A DNA stretch of 64,000 nucleotides from Cyrtodaria siliqua (GCA_037043455.1 JAWPHD010001286.1:1-64000); one strand, 5' to 3'; shown: positions 11,901 to 22,712, counted from the stretch's first letter. Program-made: numbers and translations. Notes: generated by a model from the letters alone, not told the origin.

Positions 11901-14900
11901 TCACGGAGACGTAACCCTCTCCGTGCAGGGACATGGATCTTTATGTTACACCCCTGGACTGAAGTATCATGGAGACGTAACCCTCTCCGTGCAGGGACAT
12001 GGATCTTTATGTTACACCCCTGGACTGAAGTATCATGGAGACGTAACCCTCTCCGTGCAGGGACATGGATTTTTATGTTACACCCCTGGACTGAAGTATC
12101 ATGGAGACGTAACCCTCTCCGTGCAGGGACATGGATCTTTATGTTACACCCCCGGACTGAAGTATCATGGAGACGTAACCCTCTTCGTGCAGGGACATGG
12201 ATCTTTATGTTACACCCCCGGACTGAAGTATCATGGAGACGTAACCCTCTTCGTGCAGGGACATGGATCTTTATGTTACACCCCTGGACTGAAGTATCAT
12301 GGAGACGTAACCCTCTCCATGCAGGGACATGGATCTTTATGTTACACCCCTGGACTGAAGTATCATGGAGACGTAACCCTCTCCATGCAGGGACATGGAT
12401 CTTTATGTTACACCCCTGGACTGAAGTATCACGGAGATGTAACCCTCTCCGTGCAGGGACATGGATCTCTATGTTACACCCCTGGACTGAAGTATCATGG
12501 AGACGTAACGCTCTCCGTGCAGGGACATGGATCTTTATGTTACACCCCTGGACTGAAGTATCATGGAGACGTAACGCTCTCCGTGCAGGGACATGGATCT
12601 TTATGTTACACCCCTGGACTGAGGTATCATGGAGACGTAACCCTCTCCGTGCAGGGACATGGATCTTTATGTTACACCCCTGGACTGAAGTATCACGGAG
12701 ATGTAACCCTCTCCGTGCAGGGACATGGATCTTTATGTTACACCCCTGGACTGAAGTATCATGGAGACGTAACGCTCTCCGTGCAGGGACATGGATCTTT
12801 ATGTTACACCCCTGGACTGAAGTATCATGGAGACGTAACGCTCTCCGTGCAGGGACATGGATCTTTATGTTACACCCCTGGACTGAAGTATCATGGAGAC
12901 GTAACGCTCTCCGTGCAGGGACATGGATCTTTATGTTACACCCCTGGACTGAAGTATCATGGAGACGTAACCCTCTCCGTGCAGGGACATGGATCTTTAT
13001 GTTACACCCCTGGACTGAAGTATCATGGAGATGTAACCCTCTCACATTTATGACGTAATGATACATCAAATGTGTTCAATCACTATTTCGATGGAAAAAA
13101 AATCACTTTTAAAATTAATCATAAAGTCTACTGTGATGTTGTTGTTCTTCTTAATCTTATAAGTTATATTGTTAAATAGTTATTAATGAAACTAACCCTC
13201 CAAATAACAGCCGAATTACACTACAGAACCATTTATCAAACTCTATTCAGGTCATATAATAATGTATATGTGCCAATTAAAGGTACAGGTTTACTCATGG
13301 GTTCTTAAAATACCCATGATTCAATATGAGTTGGTAACTCTTAATTTGACGCTCGAGTTTTGAGGTTTGGCCTGGCTGATTAAGGCTGATCATACTGCGT
13401 CTATAGAGTTTGGATTCTCAAAATATGTAAATTATATATATACCTTGTCGTCATTAGGTTTAGAAACGGTGTACATTATGTTGTAAAATTTGCCTGTTGA
13501 TGGCGGGATAGGGACTTTAATGGCCGTAACAATGCAACTACACCAAAATGTAATGACACTAGAGAGAGCGATGACAGTAAAACCACACTGCCATAAAACT
13601 TTCATAATTACTTACAATTCTGGTCATGTAGTCTTGCACGGGTACCTGCATGTGATCCACACCCACGCACTCATCTAACATCTCGTGCCATACAGCTGCC
13701 ACTTTACGCGCTTTACTCTCAAACACTGGAAACATTGCTGAAATATTTATAAAAATCAATTGAAAACTTAACCCAATAAAAATACTAAAAGTTTGAAACA
13801 AATTGCCAGAGCATTATATACAACCTTCTTTTGAAGTGTGAATATTATTCTATTCTATTTTATTATGCAGTAAACATCAATGTCAACAAGTAGAATCAAC
13901 TGTCAATCAACAGTTATATGCTTTTTTCCCATGTATGTGAATTAATAGAAGGATATGATTGTGTGATACTCTAGGTACAAGGATCTGACAACACTGCATT
14001 GGAGGTCACGTCAGACTGACCGTACGATTAGCCAATCAGATTTCAGACTACAAAATCGCTCAGTATAGAGCACATGTCACGTTTTAATCAAAATGCTGTG
14101 AAGCAGCCTACGCTCAGTATTGAAAGGGACAATGTCCGTAACTTTTAGCTTTAAAAACACAAATAATTGCATTGACAAACATAACACACCAACCATTATT
14201 GAATATTTACTGAATTAAACCTAGATTGTTTGATGGATTCAATAGCGGTACAAAAAAAGGGGTCGAACTCGTAACCCAAACTAAAATTACTCTAGCGGGT
14301 AATAATAATAGAAAGTCGCAATAGCCGACCTCGCTATCAACTGAGCTAAATGGCCAGACGCTATAAATAAGACATACTATACAGAAAACCTAAAGTCACA
14401 ATAATCTCGGTAGAATATATGTTTCTCAGATATAATTAGAATGTTCCGCCCATAATTTTCTTCTTTCTTGATGTAAAACATGCCGTTTAGTGCATTTCTT
14501 TGAATTTATCGTGCAATCCACAGCAATAACACACGGCGACTTTATCTTTTTTCGCATATATGTGTTTTATGTGGATTTTCATTTGTTCAGTTCGCTCAAA
14601 CATCATCTGAAGTGCATATGAAAAGCACGATTTCATTGGCTGAATTTAGTTGATCTTCTGATGAATATTGATTAGATGAAAGGTCAAACTGACGTGACCT
14701 TCAAGGCAGTGTTGTCAGATCCTAGAAGCGGAGATTATCAAAGCGTAATTAGGATTTGATTTTAATGAGATTGGGATATTCATGCTCCCCCACACCAACA
14801 TTATCAGTCATCCAAATGAAAATAAAACCCTACACTCCCTACCTGACTTGCAATAAAGGGAGCTTAGCATGTATTCAAACACAGGATAAGGAAATAAGTT

Positions 14901-17900
14901 TAGCATGCATTAAACGCTGGCTTAGAAAATACTTCCACTGTGTTCATCATATTACAGGTGATACCATACCGACTCTCACGGAAGAGGTCGTATGTTTGAT
15001 CCCTTATTGGGCTTATGCCTAAATGAGCGGAGATAATTTAAACCTTGTACATACTTTACACATGTACCAAAAAGTTCTAAATTCATAAAATAAGTACAAA
15101 TAGTAATTTTTATTAAAACATTTTTTTATTTAAATGTTTTAATGACTATTTCTTATTGTGGGATTTAAAAAATGTGTGCCACCAACCTGTTTGACCTACA
15201 TTTCAATAACTGATACAGAAAGCTGGATCCAACAGCTTCCTTACAGTGTGATGCTGGTACCCACTCAGGAAGAACAGTTTGACCTATCTTCCAGTAGGTT
15301 GATACTGAATGCTGGGTCCAACAGATTCCTTACATTGTAATACTGGTCCCCAAACAGAAACAACAGTTCAACCTACCTACCTTCAAATTCCTTGACAGTG
15401 AATGCTGAGTCCAACAGTTTCTTTACAGTGTGATGCTCATCCCCGCTCAGGAAGAACAGTTTGATCTACCTGATATTGAATGCTAGGTCCATTAGCTTCC
15501 TTACAGTGTGATGGTGGTTCCAACTCAGGAAGAACAGTTTGACCTACCTTCCAGAACCTTGCTATTGAATGCCGCGTCCAACAGCTTCATTACAGTGCGA
15601 TGGTGGTCCCCGCTCAGGAAGAACAGTTCAACCTACCTTCCAATTCCTTGATATTGAATGCTGGGTCCAACAGCTTCCTTACAGTGTGAAGGTGGTTCCC
15701 ACCCAGGAAGAACAGTTTGACCTACCTTCCAATTCCTTGATAGTGAATGCTGGGTCCAACAGCTGCTTACAGTGTGATGGTGGTTCCCACTCAGGAATAT
15801 AGTTTGACATACCTTCCAGGACCTTGATATTGAATGCTGGGTCCAACAGCTTCCTTACAGTGTGATGCTGGTCCCCGCTCAGGAAGAATAGAGCCTTGTT
15901 CATCATCCTCAATAGTTGACTGAAAGTACCCAATGTATAACATAAGTGAATAAGTGAACAACTGCATAAAATTTGATGACCCTAGGTCAAATACGTTTAA
16001 GTTTAGATGCATGTTAGGTTGCAGGTTTAAGACTTCTGTGTTGTCCTGAGTATGCAGGCGACTGGAATAGTGCTCATGCAGGTGACACAAAACAGGACAC
16101 ACGAAACAGGATTCTTAAACAAAGGGAAGAGGTGGCTGAGCTAAAATATTTGTGTTTATTGAAGTTAAATATGACATAACTCTGGTTAACAAGATCACCA
16201 CATAGCAGGGTATATACGCCCATTGTTGGCATAGTTAAGTTCCAGGTTAAACATTTTTCAAACGGGAATAATTAAAACTAGAAATGTGTCCATAGGACAC
16301 GGATGCCCCCGGTATAAGTTAATAGAACTTTGAATTCGCCAAACAAAAATGAATTCAAAACATGGACCGTTTCAAAAGTTATTGAGCGGAAAAGGGGCCA
16401 TAACTCCTTTAAAAATTGACCGATGTTGACCTAAATCGAACTTGGCCTGTATTTTATAATTACACAGCTACACACCAAATATTAATTATTAATTACAAAC
16501 ATGGACCCTTTCAAAAGTTATTGAGCGGAAACCAATTTGTTGCAGAAAATTAAGTCGAAAAGGGGCCACAACTCCTGCATAAAATGAGCAACGTTGACAG
16601 AAATCGAACGTGACCTGTATTTTATAATTACAAAATGACACACGAAATATAAATTCAAAACATGGATCGTTTCAAAAGTTACTGAGTGGAAACCAATTTG
16701 TTGCAGAAAATTAAGTCGAAAAGGGGCCACAACTCCTGCATAAAATGAGCAAGGTTGACCGAAATCGAACTTGTCCTGTATTTTATAATTACACAGCTAC
16801 ACACCAAATATTAATTACAAACATGGACCCTTTCAAAAGTTACTGAGTGAAACCAATTCGGATGGGACAGACGGAAGGGACGGATGGACGCACAGGGGTA
16901 ATACTTAATGCCCCTTTCGGCATTCGAATGCCGGGGGCATAAAAATACCTTATAATTAGTGCCACTGTGAATATAATTATGAGTTACCAACTTAAAGGGA
17001 GTACATCAATCAGATTTAGTTTTTTTTTGTTAATTGTTTAAATGCATTATTTCTGTATTAAATTGATAAAAATAAATAAATAAGCCATAAATCATCAAAA
17101 GAAATAATAATGAACATACAAACAAACAAAATAAAAGACCCAAAAAAGGAATTTCCTAACTATGGTTATCATTCTTATATGCCAGGGTTAGCTATTTTTA
17201 ACTTGGCGTTAAAATAAGTCACAATGCATTGGAACATGAGTGTCATTTGGAGATATCGCTGCAGTGATCAACATGACAGGTTTTTGTAACTCAGAGATGC
17301 CTCTATAGCCTGATAACACTTGTTGTAATTTAAAATTATTAATTTTTGCACTTTATTACAGGAAACTGTTTATGTTCCAATTTCATGTTTTAAATTGGTC
17401 ATTTCATAGCTTTTAATTTTTTTGAAAACATTTAGCCTCAAACCCTGATGTACCCCCTTTAAAAATGAGTGTACGCATATTCAACTACATGTAAAATGGA
17501 GGGAGAACTGGAGAGAGGACTACTTTAAAAAGGTGGTTGAATAAAGACAGAATTCATAACTTTCACATCCTGTCATTAGTTACAAATTTCCAAGATGTTG
17601 AGATATTCAGTAGATGAAAATACAGGTGTTTACCTGGACTTTTGTCTTCAATCTCTATATGAAAAATCAAAATATTTGACCATAATTTCAATTAAATGCA
17701 TCCATACTGACGTTTTAAAATCAGACAGCACCAAAAGAAGATACATAGCTGTACACAACAGAATAAAGCTGTTCATATAATTACCAGTATCACTACAAAT
17801 TAGTTACATATAAAGGGCTAGTCAGTTGAGCATCAATGATAAACACCGAGTTTACCCCCTACCAGAATGTGGAGGTGTTTTGTTTCATTAAGCGCTGATT

Positions 17901-20153
17901 GGTCAAATTATTTTGACGATGTCATGTGAAAGTTATGAACATTGGTGTCTAGACTAATTCAGTGTTTTGGCTTGTAGCAAAAACACAGAAATTGTGAGTT
18001 TCTGTCAAAATATACGTCATTCTAATACAGGGCCGTTTTACCCTTCTTTGCAGCAGACTGTATAAGGCCCCCTTCCCAACCCAAATTTCTTTTAAAATCA
18101 TGCAGATTTCCAAATTTTTTAAACTTACCTTGAACATTTCATTCCCCATTGATGGATTTTTTTCCCCAACTAAGGGCAAAAGGACCCTTCCCCAAAACTG
18201 GTAAAAAGGCCTGTTAATATTACATGACATATTTTTAGACAGAATTAAATCAAATGATATCTATGTTGTAGATTATATATTAATACACGTACCTGCTAGG
18301 CCCGACCCTCTCATAGTTTTTGACATTTGTGACAAGGACCTGCCGGAACACTTTAGGGTCTGCTGAAAGGAGTCTCTCTTCCCCTCCAAAATGGTAGTAC
18401 CTGATTGTCTGGGCCTTCAACTCCCTTATCCATCTGATATAAGATTCAACATCATTAATATGTAGTCGTTTATGCAAAAGAAGTGAATTGCATTTTGTTA
18501 ACAGCTCATCAACACAGCATAGGTTATTTAGAGCCACCACAGAGAAAGGTTAAAAATACATAGTAATCCAGGAACCTGCCCTGCTCTTACGAACGAATAG
18601 TCCTATGGTTCGTTTATGTGCTCGGTACACAAGACACCTCAGTTTACATCTCCATCTGGCTGACAAGGCTATTATTAAAGTGTAAGTGTCCTGCCCAAGA
18701 ACTCACGACGAAACTAAGTGGCACTGGTGAGGCTTGAACCTTGGTCCTGCGGTTTCAAGCCAGCCCACTGTTATGCAAAAGACAAGAAGTATCTGATACG
18801 GAATGGTCTCAATGTCTTTTTGCAGTACTGATGTAGTTGCTCTATTTATTTGAAAAACAACTTCAAATTAAAAAAAAGCAAATCAATACAATGTTTTTTA
18901 TGACTTCTGACCTCACCGCTGTGAGCCCTCATGGGACCAGGAATCGTTATGTGAGGAAGATTTCCGGCTGGCTTGCGGAACGTCGTTGGTTCTACCCAGG
19001 TGCCCGGCCGTGCACAAAAATTACCTGGAGGCGCAACTGGGGTCTTCTTCCACTAATGGAAGCTGAAAAGTCGCCATATGACCTTAGCTGGTGGTGCGAC
19101 TATAAAAATCCAATTCAATTTTGATGTATTTCCTAGGATAAATATATACTAATATTTATTTAAAATACATGTATGCTGGACATTATAGTTACCTTATGGC
19201 ATTAGTCATAGCTTCCGCCCGTGTAGCTTCAAACATGTTACCAATCAGCGGTCGGTAAGGCTTCCCAGGGAACTGGAAAACAAACAATAGTATAAAATGT
19301 AGTACCGGTACTCTAAATCCAAAATAATTAAAAAAATAGATTAACCAGTCAATCAAGGTCCTTTAGATTAACCAGTCAATCAAGGTCCTTTTCCAATATA
19401 CAAAATTACATATATTTACATCAATATGATAATTTCTGTTGAAAACAAATAGCGTCTTAATTTTGAATAAACTTCACTTTTAAAGTGGGAGGAGCTAACT
19501 ACATGCATACAATGTACCTTAACACAAAATGGTTATTCCGTGGTTTGAAAAAAAACTGACTATTTTTTTTTTTCTTGCCCTTATTCATCATTACCCGAAC
19601 CTCCTAAAGCACATTATTGTTGGTACTATAATAAAACAATGTAAATATAAAATTGATTAGCCAGTTTTCAGAATTTACTCTAGGGCCTTTTAGCCCTTCT
19701 TTGCAGCGGCCTGTATAAGGCCCCTTCCCAACCAATCATGCAGTTTTCCCCATGTTTTAAACTTACCCCTGGGAATTTCATTCCCCATTCATGTTTTTTT
19801 TCCTCACTTTAAGCCAAAAAATCCCTTCCCCAAACTGGTAAAAAGGCCCTGTACTCTGTTTTGTCATTTAATTAACCATGAAGCATTTAAATAATGAGGC
19901 CAATTGCGAATTATGAGCTATCAACTAAAAAAATGGCATTATATTATAAACACAACAATACTTCAAAAGAAACTATTAATTACTACCTTTCTCAGAGGTG
20001 AAAGAAATGGCTTTATCAAATTTCTGTAAACCCATCTTGTAACTATGGTAACCAAGAAGATGATGATGATGTCCCTCCAAGTGACTACAGCAGCCATGGC
20101 ATGGTACCCCTCCAACACTTTAGTGACCATGTCAGGCATTGTGGTGGTGTTCA
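8819..20153 (-). CDS. Cytochrome P450, N-terminal half (seven exons; 3' exons outside window)
   Basis: Cytochromes P450 are heme monooxygenases; this one should sit in the ER membrane. Seven exons with GT/AG borders and compatible phases join into about 278 residues. The order is a hydrophobic anchor (IIIIFLVTIVT), the hinge FPGKPYRPLIGN, a B-helix-like SADPKVFRQVL, the C-helix block GDQHHTVRKLLDPAF, and TRITLDSICATGMD. The GxxHxxxRKLLxPAF pattern fits the CYP4/CYP46-like assemblage. The substrate cannot be told. Families run near 500 residues, so I-helix AGxDT, ExxR and the heme-cysteine loop must lie below base 1, beyond an intron of more than 8.8 kb, or have been lost. No stop or frameshift occurs in the exons seen. 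Introns hold MITEs, SINEs and satellites. Family assignment is strong; the subfamily is open. Confidence 0.85.
9027..9275. mobile_element. 249-bp inverted-repeat element
   Basis: It is bounded by perfect 12-base inverted repeats, ATGTCTCCCCCA at 9027-9038 and its complement at 9264-9275. The interior repeats TCTGGACAAAGTTTGTG twice and contains a GCCAAGTTTCGCTGAAATCC segment, the inverse of which occurs near 63850-63990. It has no coding capacity and lies in the P450 intron between exons 6 and 7. Confidence 0.65.
9596..9905. repeat. 33-bp minisatellite, about nine copies
   Basis: The unit is GATGCGACGGGACAAGAATG followed by TGTTACGTGACGT. Because 33 is a multiple of three, 11-residue peptide repeats appear on both strands (MRRDKNVLRDV on plus). 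These are repeat artefacts. The array lies in a P450 intron. Confidence 0.92.
10033..10148 (-). CDS. P450 exon 6
   Basis: The acceptor TTTTCTCTAG precedes 10148 and the donor GG|GTAAAT follows 10033. It encodes TLDSICATGMDYHPDAVSQP then DAAGVKILGKYLRQIGRG. TLDxI directly after TRI is typical of P450 helix E. Confidence 0.84.
10180..10790. repeat. TG/CA-rich minisatellite
   Basis: Degenerate units of about 30 bases alternate AATGTCACACACATGACATG and TGTATTAGTGTCACATAC-type segments. The palindrome ACATGT is frequent. The repeat is less regular than its neighbours and noncoding. Confidence 0.85.
10933..13044. repeat. 66-bp minisatellite, 32 copies, open on both strands
   Basis: Exactly 32 units of 66 bases begin GTGCAGGGACATGGATC and end GTAACCCTCTCC. 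The length is 22 codons, so three frames stay open for 700 or more codons, two on plus and one on minus (units such as VQGHGSLCYTPGLKYHGDVT). None starts with a good ATG at the array edge: the plus frame begins at GTG and the minus frame at TTG. Variation is concentrated at CpG positions. I treat it as a noncoding intronic minisatellite; translation is not excluded. Confidence 0.93.
13045..13615. other. AT-rich intron sequence
   Basis: This lies between the 66-bp array and P450 exon 5. I see nothing beyond AT-rich intron sequence. Confidence 0.6.
13616..13737 (-). CDS. P450 exon 5
   Basis: The acceptor ATATTTCAG precedes 13737 and the donor ATT|GTAAGT follows 13616. It completes an alanine codon from exon 4 and encodes MFPVFESKARKVAAVWHEML and on to VQDYMTRI, the D/E-helix region. 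Phase is 0 at the 3' end. Confidence 0.86.
13981..14722. mobile_element. 742-bp element with about 41-bp terminal inverted repeats
   Basis: The left end, starting GGATCTGACAACACTGC, is the imperfect complement of the right end (GCAGTGTTGTCAGATCC) over about 41 bases including GGTCACGTCAG. Subterminal AGCCAATCAGATTTC is also inverted near 14630. No clear target duplication is visible. A tRNA-like segment is nested inside. It is a MITE in P450 intron 4. Confidence 0.75.
14257..14365 (-). repeat. tRNA-like (SINE head) sequence nested in the MITE
   Basis: On the minus strand TTTAGCTCAGTTGATAGCG resembles a Pol III A box and GAGTTCGACCCC followed by a T-run resembles a B box plus terminator. The spacer between them is too long and does not fold into an obvious cloverleaf, so it is a degenerate tRNA-derived sequence rather than a tRNA gene. 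Confidence 0.5.
14723..15184. other. Unassigned intron sequence
   Basis: A short open frame at 14756-15022 has no recognisable features or splice context. I see nothing else. Confidence 0.5.
15185..15812 (-). pseudogene. Seven decayed tandem copies of P450 exon 4 plus its donor
   Basis: Read on the minus strand, each unit of about 90 bases repeats the exon segment from TTCTTCCTGAGC through CTGTTGGACCCAGCATTCAA and the end of the exon, then a donor GGTAGGTCAAACTG, and rejoins the exon at TTCTTCC. Landmarks (TTACAGTGTGATG on plus) fall near 15241, 15331, 15424, 15502, 15591, 15680 and 15768, with the true exon at 15856. The copies lack the first part of the exon and its acceptor, and vary by substitutions and small indels. 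They lie directly downstream of the real exon in transcription order. Confidence 0.85.
15813..15919 (-). CDS. P450 exon 4 (C-helix)
   Basis: The acceptor TACTTTCAG precedes 15919 and the donor G|GTATGT follows 15813. It encodes QLLRMMNKALFFLSG then DQHHTVRKLLDPAFNIKVLE. The basic residues of HTVRKLL would contact a heme propionate. The downstream 85% of this exon plus its donor is the source of the tandem copies at 15185-15812. Confidence 0.88.
16266..16946. mobile_element. Helitron-like nonautonomous element with internal tandem repeats
   Basis: The 5' end carries a small stem (TGTCCATAGGACA) near 16290. The middle has three units of about 150 bases containing AAAGGGGCCA(T/C)AACTCCT, GACCGAAATCGAACTTG and ACATGGACC(C/G)TTTCAAAAG. 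Near the 3' end comes GACGGAAGGGACGGATGGACG, then a stem (CCCCTTTCGGCATTCGAATGCCGGGGG) followed by CATAAAAATA. The same plan recurs in unrelated sequences at 30966, 32365 and 35395. No coding capacity. Confidence 0.6.
16947..17552. other. Unassigned AT-rich sequence
   Basis: Low-complexity AT-rich intron sequence of the P450 gene. I see no gene or repeat boundary. Confidence 0.5.
17553..17939. mobile_element. 387-bp MITE (copy A)
   Basis: Perfect 16-base inverted ends TTCATAACTTTCACAT lie at 17553-17568 and 17924-17939. Copy B is at about 22713-23290, carrying an insertion, and related segments lie at 37590-37940 and 39770-40110. The shared interior includes AAACACCGAGTTTACC and ACCAGAATGT. 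It is noncoding. Confidence 0.75.
18028..18215. mobile_element. Short CAGGGCC-ended MITE (copy 1)
   Basis: The ends are CAGGGCCGTTTTACC and, inverted, CAGGCCTTTTTACC. The interior matches 19678-19858 throughout (CTTCTTTGCAG, GTATAAGGCCCC, TTTCATTCCCCAT). CAGGG-type ends are common in hAT elements, but I find no convincing 8-base duplication. Confidence 0.6.
18293..18433 (-). CDS. P450 exon 3
   Basis: The acceptor TTATATCAG precedes 18433 and the donor AG|GTACGT follows 18293. It encodes WIRELKAQTIRYYHFGGEER, then LLSADPKVFRQVLVTN and NYERVGPS, matching the beta-1/B-helix region. A SINE starts only about 20 bases upstream of the acceptor, so that insertion comes very close to the splice signals. 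Confidence 0.85.
18455..18780 (-). mobile_element. SINE-like repeat with GGGCAAGACACTT-type core
   Basis: On the minus strand it contains TTCTTGGGCAGGACACTT, CCGAGCACATAAACGAACCA and GTGGCTCTAAATAACC. The same order of motifs is found on plus at 56805-57090, so this is a dispersed family. The head GGTTCAAGCCTCACC near 18740 resembles a B box. It lies just upstream of P450 exon 3. Confidence 0.65.
18905..19125 (+). mobile_element. tRNA-Ser-derived SINE, 5'-truncated
   Basis: It matches the minus-strand SINE at 23586-23866 from CTCACCGCTGTGAG to the 3' tail CCAATTCAATTTTG, including GTGAGGAAGAT, TGCGGAACGTCG, GTTCTACCCAGGTGCCCG and GGTGCGACTATAAAA. The A-box half of the tRNA head is missing. 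It lies in P450 intron 2. Confidence 0.75.
19193..19272 (-). CDS. P450 exon 2 (proline-rich hinge)
   Basis: The acceptor GTTTTCCAG precedes 19272 and the donor AAG|GTAACT follows 19193. Eighty bases encode FPGKPYRPLIGNMFEATRAE and on to NAI, leaving two bases of an arginine codon. PGxPxxPLIGN is the classic P450 segment after the anchor. Confidence 0.88.
19678..19858. mobile_element. Short CAGGGCC-ended MITE (copy 2)
   Basis: A diverged copy of 18028-18215 in the same orientation, with ends TAGGGCCTTTTAGCCC and AAAAAGGCCCTG. TACTC is present on both sides and could be a short target duplication. It lies in P450 intron 1. Confidence 0.6.
19987..20153 (-). CDS. P450 exon 1 (start codon and membrane anchor)
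   Basis: The ATG at 20139-20137 begins MPDMVTKVLEGY and is followed by the anchor WRDIIIIFLVTIVTRWVY and a proline-containing hinge ending SPLRK. An acceptor-like TTATTTTCAG lies at 20154 and upstream, so the exon may begin at 20153 with a short leader and an upstream 5' UTR intron. The donor is AAG|GTAGTA after 19987, phase 0. An upstream in-frame start would cross the acceptor, so I prefer 20139. Confidence 0.8.
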
Positions 20154-22299
20154 CTGAAAATAACAACAACAGGGAATGTCAGGGATACATAGTTAGAGAT
20201 ATATTCTGGCGATAAATGTTGCTGTTTTGGGGTCAATCACGAAGATTTTTGTGGATTTCAACAGTTGTTTTTTTACATAGAAAACATAGTTTGAAGGCAT
20301 GTACCTATTTTTTTATGCATACTGAATACTAAATAATGTACGGCCGTGGGTACTGAATACTCTCTAAATTTGCCCTGAATACTGCATACCAAAAGGAGGA
20401 GTGGGGGGGGGGGGGGGGGGGAGGTTGAAACACCCCCATGGTTTTCAATCCAAATCCAAAAGAAACCATCATAATGTGCTTCAGTGTCAAATTCAAAGTA
20501 CATCTGCACTTAACTAGGCCCTATGATTTTTATTCTGATTTAATCACTGTTAATGAAATTATTTATTAGTTTGTTCTACAAAACTGGACGACTCGGCTAG
20601 TTTTTATTAAATATTCATTAATATTGATAATTATATGATGCTTTACTTAAAATAAATATGTGTTCTGTGACCAAAGCACACTTTAGTTAATGTATTTGGC
20701 CTACTCTTAGGAACAGCCAAGTCACTACATTTTCCAGAACAAATAATTTCATAAGTGATAATTAAACTGGAGTCAACAGGTGGCTTAATTTAAGGCATAT
20801 GCACAGTTCAAATTTAACTGTAGCAATTCTGATGGTTGTTATTAATATTTAGACCCCAATCACCATTTCCAGAAGCCTACAGTCCCTTTATGTCTTATTT
20901 CTAGAATAGTTACATTTGATCTTTAACACTTTATTAATATAATTGTTTTCTTTTCATGACACAATTGATTGGGAATGACTAACAATGCAATGGTCACAAA
21001 AAAAAGTATGCTCAGCTAACGGCTGCTAATAATAGTAAATGCGTAATTGGCTTGGTTCGTCAGCGAATCCTCTGTTTACACCAAGTCTGAGATTAACTAT
21101 TGCATTAACCATCCCTTGTGGAAAAAACTCCAGCTCTGTAAACATAATTACCTATCACAAAGGACAAACTACTTGCAACTTTAACTGGATTAAAGAATTG
21201 GGGAGATAAATTTAAGAAATTGAGGCAACTAAAGAGAGTATCGACAAGTACTATTCTGAAATTAGTTTGACAGAAGGGATACATCACATGCACCACACCT
21301 CAAATATTGTGTGTACAGCATTTCTGACAAACAAAATGTTGCAAGTTGAACATGGCACCAGGGACTCTGCAGCATCCAATTACATACATGATGTGATTTC
21401 AGAATAATTCTGTCTCATAGCGAGTGAAGCATCAGTGACATGAAATAGGCTAACGCATGAATTGTTTTGTCAGAAATCTTAGACTTCAGCCTGGTTTGCA
21501 GAGATTAAAGGTAATACAGACCTGGTGGAATGAATATGTCATCAGATTAAAAGTTTTAACAACACAGGTACAGTTTATAAACTCTGACATTAAGGTATCA
21601 TACACGCCAGATGCATTGAATGGATAGTGATAGCCGAATGTGAGCCTTTTCTGACCGAGCCTTTTTACGATTTTTTTCTCTCCGCTAAAACTGTTTGAAG
21701 CTACAAGGGCACTGGAGGTGTAACTATCACAGTGGTGTAAAGATATAAGAAAGAAGTTCTCCCAATGCATCATAAGTCCTCTTGGAATAGTCTTCCAGAC
21801 AATACAAGAGGCAGATACCAGGCTCACTGTCCCTAAACAAGTTTTAAAAACTACTTCCTTAGTTAACACATTTTTTCCCCTATATTTTGGGAACATAACC
21901 CATACCGTCACGCTAGGATGAAAATTGAATCATTGGAACACAATTTTTTGTTGTTTGTTTTTCGATTGGTATTTTTTTCCTAAAAATTGGGAAAAAAATA
22001 TTTTAGATATGTTTCGACATTGGGAATATGACCGAATTTCGGCTATAAAAACAGCCAAAAGTAAAAACCAACACTGAAACAAGTTTAAACAAGAAGAAGT
22101 ATGGCTATGCAATACAATGTTCCCTACCGGTTATTGTGTGTGTTGTTTTTTTGTGGCAGATAATCAGTTTTCTCCTTGGATAAAGCGACAAATGAACATG
22201 GAAATGAATAATGTAACAGCAATGTAATGGGTTACTGCATTAGGTGTTAAATTTAGAAGCATAAAATGCCCAATTAACTGCCTGAAAAATATGAGACTA
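20154..22299. other. Region upstream of P450 exon 1
   Basis: This should contain any 5' UTR exon and promoter of the P450, but I recognise none. A G-run occurs at about 20401-20421. At about 21632-21680 a sequence resembling the transposon terminus seen at 38881 (GAGCCTTTTCTGACC and TTTTTACGATTTTT) looks like a remnant. The 141-codon minus frame at 21486-21911 has no recognisable features. Confidence 0.5.
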
Positions 22300-22700
22300 A
22301 GCATAACTTTTCATATAAGCTACCTACCCATAAAGCTTCATTCCAATATCTCATTCCTAACTGAAGTTATTGAGCAGAAACCATATTTCTAAACGCAAAA
22401 AGCAATCTCAAGCTTCCTTTTCATATAAGCTACCTACCCATAAAGTTTCATTCCAATATCTCATTCATAACTGAAGTTACTGAGCGGAAATCATTTTTCT
22501 ATTTTTAGTAACAGTGACCTTGACCCCTGTTACCCTAATTGCAATTCCAAGCTTTCTTTTCATATAAGCTAGCTACCCATAAAATTTCATTCCAATATCT
22601 CATTCCTAACTGAAGTTACTGAACAGTAACTGTTTTTCTATTTTTAGTAGAAGTGACATTGACCTTGACCCCAGTGATCCCGAATGCAATCCCAAGCTTC
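22299..22700. repeat. About 120-bp tandem repeat, three copies
   Basis: Units contain TTTTCATATAAGCTACCTAC, CATTCCAATATCTCATTCCT, ACTGAAGTTACTGAGC and GTGACCTTGACCCC. A single further unit lies at 37607-37755. The repeat is noncoding and of the satellite-in-element style seen elsewhere in the window. Confidence 0.8.
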
Positions 22701-22712
22701 CTTTTCATATTC

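Noticed and set aside
10933..13044. CRISPR array
   Set aside because: Units are continuous 66-base repeats without unique spacers and the genome is eukaryotic. The 33-, 37-, 42- and 47-base arrays fail for the same reason.
10933..13069. Three 700-codon frames as genuine repeat proteins
   Set aside because: The 66-base period makes several frames open on both strands, starts are GTG or TTG, and the variation is explained mostly by CpG change. Kept as a finding, not as a gene.
21486..21911. 141-codon minus-strand open frame
   Set aside because: No recognisable domain, poor composition, and it overlaps a transposon-end remnant at about 21632.
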